Shown piece by piece: positions 59,210 to 64,000 of a DNA stretch of 64,000 bases; position 1 is the first letter of the stretch; every line of letters starts with the position of its first letter. The position numbers and the translations under genes were made by a program. The notes beneath the pieces are model-generated. The model was not told the origin of the DNA. It saw only the letters and a list, made by a program, of their open reading frames with translations, and did not search any database. The DNA comes from Halostella salina (GTDB lineage Archaea > Halobacteriota > Halobacteria > Halobacteriales > Natronoarchaeaceae): positions 1 to 64,000 of the forward strand of contig NZ_RCIH01000013.1 in assembly GCF_003675855.1 (NCBI RefSeq), read 5' to 3'.

Positions 59210-60442
59210 ATGGACGACGCGATCATCGAGGACGACGACCTGTCGCTCGGCCGCAAGTCAGTGATCCCGGGGGAGGGGTTTTTCGTCCCGGACTCGCTGG
59301 AGGAGAGCCACGAGGAGGAGGCCGCCGCCGAAGCGCTCGACGGCGCGAGCGTCGCCGTCGTCGCGGACCCCGACGCAGACGGGCTGGCCTGCGTGGCGCT
59401 CCTGCGGGAACTGTACGGCGACGAACCGCCCGCGGAACCGGCGGTGGGCGACGAGGCTGCCGGTGAAGAGGACGAGACGGACCCCGATACACCCGTCGAC
59501 GTCGCCGAGGAAGCCCCTGGCCGCGTCTCCCGGGACGTGGCGCTGATCCCGGCGGGCCCCCACGACCTGGAGGAGGGCATCGAGTACGTCGCCGAGTACG
59601 GGGCCGCGGGGATCGACCTCTTCGTCTGTGACCTCTGTCCCGACCGCTACGAGTACGTCGAGTCGGAGCTCGAAGCCGCGGTCGAGACGGCCGATTCGGT
59701 TCGCTGGTTCGACCACCACCAGTGGGACGACGCGGTGGCCGAGCAGGTGCGGGCCGCCGGCGTCGAACTGGTGGTCGGCGACAGCGACGAGGAGTGCACC
59801 GCCGACGTGGCGCTGCGCTCGCTCGACCACGAGTTCCCCGAGCGCTTCGCCGAACTGGCCGCCGTCACCCGGGACCACGACCTCTGGATCCGCGAGGACC
59901 CCCGGAGCGACGACCTGGCGGACTTCTCGTACTGGAGCGACCCCGGGGAGTACGTCGACGTGGTGATGCGCCACGGGCCGGACCTGCCCGAGGAGACGCT
60001 GGCGTTCGTCGAGGAGCGCCGCGTCGAGAAGCAGGCGCTCATCGACCGCGCCGTCTCCCGCGCCGACATGCGCGAGGTCGGGCCGTGGACGGTCGGCGTC
60101 ACGTACGGCCGGTGTTCGCAGAACGAGGTCGCGGAGGCGCTGCGCGAGCAGGGCGCGGACGCCTCGGTGGTCGTCAAGCCGGCCGGGTCGGCCTCGATCC
60201 GCGGCACGGACGCGTTCGAGCGCTGCCACGAGGTCGCCCGGCAGGTCAACGGCGGCGGCCACCCGAAGGCGGCGGGCTGCAAGCCCGACATCTACGACGA
60301 CATGCTGGACTACGCGAACCACTGGACCACCCGCGGCGCGGTGACCAAGCAGGTCATCCTCGACGCGTTCCGGACGCTGGTGCCCGAAAATGGAGAGAGT
60401 GAGGAGATACCCGAGCCGACAGAAGAGGACGCCGAGGAATGA
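59210..60442 (+). CDS. DHH-family phosphoesterase (RecJ/NrnA-like)
   Basis: A 410-residue metal-dependent phosphoesterase. The DHH signature motifs appear in order: DPDADGLAC (about 53-61), a CDLCPDR segment, the DHH triad in WFDHHQWD, DHDLW, and the DHHA1 motif NGGGHPKAAGC. An acidic insert (about 80-105) is probably a halophile loop. Members act as 5'-3' exonucleases, nanoRNases or cyclic-dinucleotide phosphodiesterases; which applies here cannot be read off. The BtpA-family gene overlaps its stop by 4 bases. Confidence 0.88.
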   Translation: MDDAIIEDDDLSLGRKSVIPGEGFFVPDSLEESHEEEAAAEALDGASVAVVADPDADGLACVALLRELYGDEPPAEPAVGDEAAGEEDETDPDTPVDVAEEAPGRVSRDVALIPAGPHDLEEGIEYVAEYGAAGIDLFVCDLCPDRYEYVESELEAAVETADSVRWFDHHQWDDAVAEQVRAAGVELVVGDSDEECTADVALRSLDHEFPERFAELAAVTRDHDLWIREDPRSDDLADFSYWSDPGEYVDVVMRHGPDLPEETLAFVEERRVEKQALIDRAVSRADMREVGPWTVGVTYGRCSQNEVAEALREQGADASVVVKPAGSASIRGTDAFERCHEVARQVNGGGHPKAAGCKPDIYDDMLDYANHWTTRGAVTKQVILDAFRTLVPENGESEEIPEPTEEDAEE

Positions 60443-61269
60443 CCTTCGACGCCACCGACGCCGACAAGCCGGTCGTCGGCATGGTCCACCTCCCGCCGCT
60501 GCCCGGCGCGCCGAAAAGCGACGGCGACCTCGGCGCAGTCCGCGAGGCCGCGCTGCGCGACGCCCGCCGACTGGCCGAGGGCGGCGTCGACGCCCTCATG
60601 CTGGAGAACTTCGGCGACGCGCCGTTCTACCCCGACGACGTGCCCGAACACGTCGTCGCGTCGATGACCCGCGTCGCCGGTGCGGTCGCGGACGCCGTCG
60701 ACCTGCCGCTCGGCGTGAACGTCCTCCGGAACGACGCCGCGGCCGCGCTGTCGGTCGCCGCCGCGGTCGACGCCGCGTTCGTCCGCGTGAACGTCCACGT
60801 CGGCGCGCGTGTGACCGACCAGGGCGTCGTCGAGGGGCGGGCCCACGAGACGGTCCGCCTGCGCGAGCGACTCGACTGCGACGCGGCGATACTGGCCGAC
60901 CTCGACGTGAAACACTCCGCCCCGCTGGCGCGCCGCGACGCGGCGGCCGACGACGGGGTCGACCCCGAGCGCGTCGCCGAACCCGTCGAGCGCGGCCTCG
61001 CGGACGGCGTGGTGGTCAGCGGCGCTGGCACCGGCCACGCCGTCCCGGCGGAGCGCGTCGCGGCGGTTGCGGACGCACGGGACGAGGCGGGGCTGGACGC
61101 CCCCGTCGTCGTCGGGAGCGGCGTCTCGGCGGCGAACGCGGCGGACCTGTTCGCCGTCGCCGACGGGGCCATCGTCGGCACGGCGCTGAAGGAGGGCGGG
61201 GAGACGACGAACCCGGTCGACGTTGCACGGGTCGAGCGACTCGTCACGGCCGTCGACGAAGCGCGGTAG
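60439..61269 (+). CDS. BtpA/SgcQ-family TIM-barrel protein
   Basis: A 276-residue member of the BtpA family, named for a cyanobacterial photosystem I biogenesis factor but widespread in archaea with unknown enzymatic role. The family pieces are VVGMVHLPPLPGAP, LMLENFGDAPFY, VNVLRNDA, FVRVNVHVGA and ILADLDVKHS. The C-terminal VGSGVSAANAADLFAVADGAIVGTALKEGG is a phosphate-binding barrel end. The start overlaps the DHH phosphoesterase by 4 bases, hinting at a shared pathway, perhaps nucleotide or sugar-phosphate turnover (inference). Confidence 0.88.
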   Translation: MTFDATDADKPVVGMVHLPPLPGAPKSDGDLGAVREAALRDARRLAEGGVDALMLENFGDAPFYPDDVPEHVVASMTRVAGAVADAVDLPLGVNVLRNDAAAALSVAAAVDAAFVRVNVHVGARVTDQGVVEGRAHETVRLRERLDCDAAILADLDVKHSAPLARRDAAADDGVDPERVAEPVERGLADGVVVSGAGTGHAVPAERVAAVADARDEAGLDAPVVVGSGVSAANAADLFAVADGAIVGTALKEGGETTNPVDVARVERLVTAVDEAR

Positions 61270-61303
61270 GCGTCCCGCCACCGACATCCGCGACCGAAAC
61301 GGG

Positions 61304-61311
61304 TATATTAT
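61304..61311 (+). promoter_or_regulatory. TATA box of the 62-residue membrane protein gene
   Basis: The sequence gtatatta lies centred about 25 nt before the ATG at 61333, consistent with a leaderless transcript. Confidence 0.6.
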
Positions 61312-61332
61312 CTCGTTTTGCGGATAGAAACA

Positions 61333-61521
61333 ATGGCTGACGAACGAGTGATCCGTCGTCTGAACGTGATCATCGTCCTCCTGCTCGTCATTCTGGCTGT
61401 ACTGCTCCAGTCGATCCTCCCCACGCTGTTGGCGGTCGTCGCCGGATTCGCAGTCCTCGCGTGGTGGGTGGCGATGGGCTGGGCGCTGCTGCCGCTAGCT
61501 CGCGATGCCGTCCCGTGGTGA
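61333..61521 (+). CDS. 62-residue two-helix membrane protein
   Basis: A small protein with two hydrophobic helices (about residues 10-30 and 33-52) joined by a short PTLL turn, and a positively charged N-terminus (DERVIRRLN). The ATG at 61333 is favoured over an upstream in-frame start because of the TATA box spacing. Small double-helix proteins like this are frequent in haloarchaea; the function is unknown. The frameshifted reading of the next gene runs antisense across it. Confidence 0.65.
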   Translation: MADERVIRRLNVIIVLLLVILAVLLQSILPTLLAVVAGFAVLAWWVAMGWALLPLARDAVPW

Positions 61522-61552
61522 CCGCCGCGACCCTTCGGCTCGGTGTGTCCGG

Positions 61553-61916
61553 TTACGGCCGCCGGAACTCGTAGGAGCGATCCCCGCCCTCGATCCGGAT
61601 CCGGCCGCGCTCGTGCTCGACGTACAGCGCGTCGACGCCGTCGTCGGCGTACTCGTGGAGCGGCATCCCCGCCCTCGATCCGGATCCGGCCGCGCTCGTG
61701 CTCGACGTACAGCGCGTCGACGCCGTCGTCGGCGTACTCGTGGAGCGGCATCCCCGCCTCGACGCGACCGTCGCGGGTGACGGAGAACCGCGCGCCGCCG
61801 ACCGTGACCGCGATATGCTCGTCGCCCGCAGTCACCTCGCCGCCGCCCGCGAACCGCCGGAGGTGGGCCTCGACGGCGGCCCAGTCGTCGACCGCGACTC
61901 GTTCGTACTCGCTCAT
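61553..61916 (-). pseudogene. haloarchaeal hypothetical gene broken by an 85-bp tandem duplication
   Basis: The gene begins MSEYERVAVDDWAAVEAHL and encodes a small beta-rich protein up to IRIEGGD. An 85-bp duplication then shifts the frame, and the frame runs on into Arg-rich nonsense and antisense to the neighbouring gene. Removing one 85-bp copy restores a 92-residue protein ending RSYEFRRP with a stop at 61553-61555. The family is not one I can name. If the duplication is real, the protein now has an abnormal C-terminus. Confidence 0.75.
61580..61749. repeat. 85-bp perfect tandem duplication
   Basis: Copies at 61580-61664 and 61665-61749 are identical. The 9-bp sequence atccccgcc starts each copy and occurs once more right after the second copy, so the ancestral single copy was flanked by 9-bp direct repeats, the usual substrate for slippage or unequal recombination. 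Because 85 is not a multiple of 3, the duplication frameshifts the gene it lies in. Confidence 0.92.
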
Positions 61917-61968
61917 ACTCGACGGAGGACGCGACGGGCCAAAACTTCCCGGCCCGCGACGCGCGGCG

Positions 61969-62400
61969 TCAGCGCTCGCCGACGACCCACTTCTGGGAGT
62001 ACGCCTCGCCGCAGTCACACTGCGCGTAGGCGTGGATCACGTCGCCATCGGCGTAGATGCCGCCGACCTCCTCGTTCTGTTCCTCGGCGAAGGCGAACAC
62101 GAACCGCGCCTCGTGGGCCGCGCCGTCGCCCTCGGGGCAGTCGCCGCCTTCGAGGTCGGCGTCGATGGTGCTCTCCGCGCCCATCGCCTCCTTGGCGAAG
62201 CCCATCGGGTCCAGCCCGGTCGCGGCCTGGAAGGCGTTCCGGCCGTCGTCGCCGTCGACCACGATCACGATGCCGTCGGCCACTCGTTCGCCGTACCCCT
62301 CCAGTTTGCCGAGGTCGTCGACGGCGTCCTCGGCGAGGTAGAAGGCAACGTCCTCCGGGCGCTCGCCGGCGAGGAACGCCTCGCGCTTCGAATCGGTCAT
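61969..62400 (-). CDS. haloarchaeal DUF5807-like protein
   Basis: A 143-residue acidic protein (DSKREAFLAGERPEDVAFYLA at the start). It has a CPEGDG and a C-terminal CDCGEAYSQKW segment whose cysteines could bind a metal. It corresponds to an uncharacterised haloarchaeal family I recall as DUF5807. It shares its direction with the next two genes and S6e, with gaps of 49 and 36 bp, so they may be one transcription unit starting with the ribosomal protein. Confidence 0.7.
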   Translation of the reverse strand: MTDSKREAFLAGERPEDVAFYLAEDAVDDLGKLEGYGERVADGIVIVVDGDDGRNAFQAATGLDPMGFAKEAMGAESTIDADLEGGDCPEGDGAAHEARFVFAFAEEQNEEVGGIYADGDVIHAYAQCDCGEAYSQKWVVGER

Positions 62401-62449
62401 ACCCGCGGTTGCCGGGCGACCGGGAAAAAGGGTCCGCTACGGGTTCGGG

Positions 62450-62896
62450 TCAGCCGTCCTCCAGCTGCTCGGCGATCGAGGCGAGACCCTCGTCGGGCGA
62501 CTCGGTCGCCTCGTACACGACGCGCTCGCCGGGGGCGCGAACGCCGTACTTGAACCCGTCCTCGACGACGTCGACGAGGACGGAGCCGCCGACCGAGACG
62601 GCGTCGGTCGCGTCGACCCACGCGAGCAGTCGGTTCGGCGCGTCGCCGGGGTCGCGTGCGAGCCGGGGCGCGTCGTACGCGCCGGGGATCACGCGCCGAT
62701 CGTCGCCCAGTGCCGTCTCGATCCGGGCGTGGCGCTCGGTCCCGTCGACGACCAGCCGGACGACATCGTCGGCAGGGAACTCGTGGGCTGCGTCCGCCGG
62801 GATCTCGATCCGGGGCCTGCTGGTCGACCCGACGGTCCCGAGGGTCGCCCGGACGGTGGTGACGGCGTCGTGGTCGCTGGGGAGGCGGTCCGTCAT
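62450..62896 (-). CDS. haloarchaeal DUF7112-like protein
   Basis: A 148-residue soluble protein with a beta-barrel-like pattern (TVRATLGTVGSTSRPRIEIP, then VVRLVVDGTERHARIE) and an acidic helix at the end. It corresponds to a haloarchaeal family of unknown function, which I recall as DUF7112. It lies 36 bp after the S6e gene on the same strand, in an arrangement that suggests co-transcription with the ribosomal protein. Confidence 0.65.
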   Translation of the reverse strand: MTDRLPSDHDAVTTVRATLGTVGSTSRPRIEIPADAAHEFPADDVVRLVVDGTERHARIETALGDDRRVIPGAYDAPRLARDPGDAPNRLLAWVDATDAVSVGGSVLVDVVEDGFKYGVRAPGERVVYEATESPDEGLASIAEQLEDG

Positions 62897-62932
62897 GAGA
62901 ACTGAGAGAAGCCGTGTAGAACGCGTGTCGCG

Positions 62933-63319
62933 TTACTCCTCGTCGGCGAGGAGGTCCTCGACCGACTCGTCGCCGCGGCCGACGATCTTCGCGTTGATCT
63001 GGGCGACGGCGTCGCTGATCTCGCTGCCGCGGACGGTGACACGCTTGCGCTCGCCCTCGCGGGTCGGGTTGAAGCCGGTGCCGCCGTCGGAGAGGATCTC
63101 CTGCAGGTCCGGGCCGTCGACGTCGGCGCGGAGGGGGCGGCCGGCGTCGTCGGAGCCGCCGGTGAGTTCGAGCGTGTAGCCGTCGAGGCCGACGGCACCG
63201 CCGTCGACCTCCTCGCCGAGCGACCGGCCGAGGAATCGGGTCGCGTCCTGGTCGTCCGCCTCGCGCTGGTACGTCTCGCCCGTTTCGGGGTCCGAGACGA
63301 CGACTTTGAAGCTTGCCAT
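62933..63319 (-). CDS. rps6e: 30S ribosomal protein S6e
   Basis: A 128-residue archaeal/eukaryotic-type ribosomal protein of the small subunit. The start [20 protein letters not shown], the [12 protein letters not shown] segment, the [17 protein letters not shown] loop and the [10 protein letters not shown] segment are characteristic. The ATG at 63319 is used, since an in-frame start 27 bases upstream would add an unconserved extension. Confidence 0.95.
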   Translation of the reverse strand: MASFKVVVSDPETGETYQREADDQDATRFLGRSLGEEVDGGAVGLDGYTLELTGGSDDAGRPLRADVDGPDLQEILSDGGTGFNPTREGERKRVTVRGSEISDAVAQINAKIVGRGDESVEDLLADEE

Positions 63320-63405
63320 GCGTGCAACGAGTCGGTCCCCGCCCAAAAGGACATCGAAACGGTTGCGGCGGGAGAGTCAAGCCCCCCGAGCACGAACCCC
63401 GGGGT

Positions 63406-63696
63406 ATGGACCGGGAGGTGCTGATGCTCCAGTTGCGCCAGGCGTTCGGCGGCACGCCAGCGGAGCGTCGCGCCGTCGCCCGCGCCGCCACCGACCTCGT
63501 CGACTCCGGCCAGTTCGCTGACGACCGCGGGGACGAACTGACGCCCGAACTCGTCGTGGAGAACCTCGCCGACTGCCGCGAGGGGTCACCCGCGGAGCGC
63601 TGGAACTGGTGGATGGGCGCGCTGGAGGCCGCGTTCGGCGGCTACGAGCGGTTCGTCGTGACCCGGTGGGACGAGGAGGACGCCCCGAACGCTTGA
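63406..63696 (+). CDS. haloarchaeal hypothetical protein, 96 residues
   Basis: A small helical acidic protein (LMLQLRQAFGGTPAERRAVARAATDLVDSG). Mid-protein LTPELVVENLADCREGSPAERWNWWMGAL and the C-terminal RFVVTRWDE have no known catalytic pattern. The ATG at 63406 is taken over an earlier in-frame start because the upstream part would run towards the divergent S6e gene. Role unknown. It is directly convergent with the last gene: the two stop codons are adjacent. Confidence 0.6.
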   Translation: MDREVLMLQLRQAFGGTPAERRAVARAATDLVDSGQFADDRGDELTPELVVENLADCREGSPAERWNWWMGALEAAFGGYERFVVTRWDEEDAPNA

Positions 63697-64000
63697 TCAC
63701 TCGACTGCGTCGCCGTCCCGAACCGCCGCGCGGCGCTCGGGGATCAGGTCCAGTTCGTCGTCGATGTCGCCGAGCACGAGCAGCGCGTAGTAGCGCAGGT
63801 ACGTTATCACGGGGACCTGCGCGAGCGCGACGGCGGCCAGCACCGCAACCACGAACAGCAGCCCGAGTACGACGAACGCCGCGATCCCGACCGGACCAGC
63901 GGCCATCAGCAGGAGGAACGCGAACAGGCCGAGGACCCCAAAGGGGATCAACAGCGCGGCCGCAGCGACGCCGACGGCGACACCGACGACGACCCCGCCC
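63697..64000 (-). CDS. membrane protein, C-terminal part (start lies beyond the window)
   Basis: The frame is open from the right edge to the stop at 63697, giving about 100 residues: a Gly/Val/Ala-rich hydrophobic region with at least two membrane helices, then ALAQVPVITYLRYYALLVLGDIDDELDLI and an acidic tail. The end VITYLRYYALLVLG is what I recall from large haloarchaeal multi-helix proteins related to DUF4013/DUF7544. The N-terminus is not in this window, so topology and length are unknown. Confidence 0.7.
   Translation of the reverse strand, partial: GGVVVGVAVGVAAAALLIPFGVLGLFAFLLLMAAGPVGIAAFVVLGLLFVVAVLAAVALAQVPVITYLRYYALLVLGDIDDELDLIPERRAAVRDGDAVE

Noticed and set aside
61308-62018. 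Long minus-strand frame of 236 residues containing the MSEYERV gene
   Set aside because: Its length results only from the 85-bp duplication shifting the frame; the second half is Arg-rich and runs antisense through the promoter and gene at 61333-61521.
1-64000. tRNA, rRNA or CRISPR genes
   Set aside because: I looked for T-arm-like ggttc patterns with flanking acceptor stems, conserved rRNA blocks and regularly spaced repeats and found none that held up; RNase P RNA is the only structured RNA supported.

Overview
The window is a chromosome segment of an extremely halophilic archaeon (class Halobacteria). The grounds are very high GC, strongly acidic proteins, Tat (RR) signals on several secreted proteins, PGF-CTERM type tails, a group II thermosome subunit, an archaeal LonB protease, ribosomal protein S6e, the archaeal aspartate-semialdehyde route to dehydroquinate, TATA boxes about 26 nt upstream of start codons (leaderless mRNAs), and a type A archaeal RNase P RNA. 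No tRNA, rRNA, CRISPR array or intact transposase was seen.

Layout. 1-1.7 kb: a hairpin resembling an IS200/IS605 right end, a 58-residue membrane protein, aroD and a zinc-ribbon membrane protein. 1.8-7.6 kb (minus): trpC-trpB-trpA, ADH synthase, an SDR and dehydroquinate synthase II, a tryptophan/aromatic cluster. 7.7-13 kb: small genes, a DUF2178-like membrane protein plus HTH regulator behind a tandem operator, a Cys-less MGMT homologue, and LonB with a CPBP protease. 13-20 kb: nadM, a SAM hydrolase-type protein and a three-gene surface operon (Tat-exported PKD protein, CARDB-plus-dockerin-like protein, PKD-TM-zinc-ribbon protein). 20-25.4 kb: APC permease, thermosome, amidohydrolase-like protein, AMMECR1 protein and RNase P RNA. 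25.5-31.3 kb: BrkB-type protein, nicotinate phosphoribosyltransferase, two tandem Hvo_1808-like surface proteins and an isochorismatase-fold hydrolase (probably nicotinamidase). 31-38 kb: a sensor kinase carrying palindromic coding repeats, an M23-like protein, a lipoate ligase-type protein, dihydroorotase and a lower-GC SatD operon. 38-44.4 kb: a complete peptide-type ABC transporter. 44.5-55.7 kb: a surface/carbohydrate island with a 1616-residue GH97 protein, a PQQ-propeller/CARDB surface protein and a decayed beta-helix surface pseudogene. 55.9-64 kb: four universal-stress-type proteins, a GNAT, a DHH phosphoesterase, a BtpA protein, a gene broken by an 85-bp tandem duplication, several haloarchaeal hypotheticals and S6e.

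Working together: the 1.8-7.6 kb genes plus aroD cover dehydroquinate formation and dehydration and the last steps of tryptophan synthesis. nadM, the nicotinate phosphoribosyltransferase and the isochorismatase-fold protein supply NAD salvage steps. The ABC genes form a full importer. GH97 and the propeller protein overlap by 4 bp and are probably co-transcribed.

The most unusual signals are: two copies of a 78-bp inverted-repeat element, both filling convergent gene junctions; VEHGST-encoding palindromes duplicated inside the kinase ATPase domain; a clean 85-bp tandem duplication that frameshifts a gene; a two-lesion surface-protein pseudogene whose 3' end is identical over 86 bp to that of an intact neighbour; the three-gene PKD/dockerin-like/zinc-ribbon operon; and tandem operators upstream of the DUF2178-like/HTH pair and the SatD pair.
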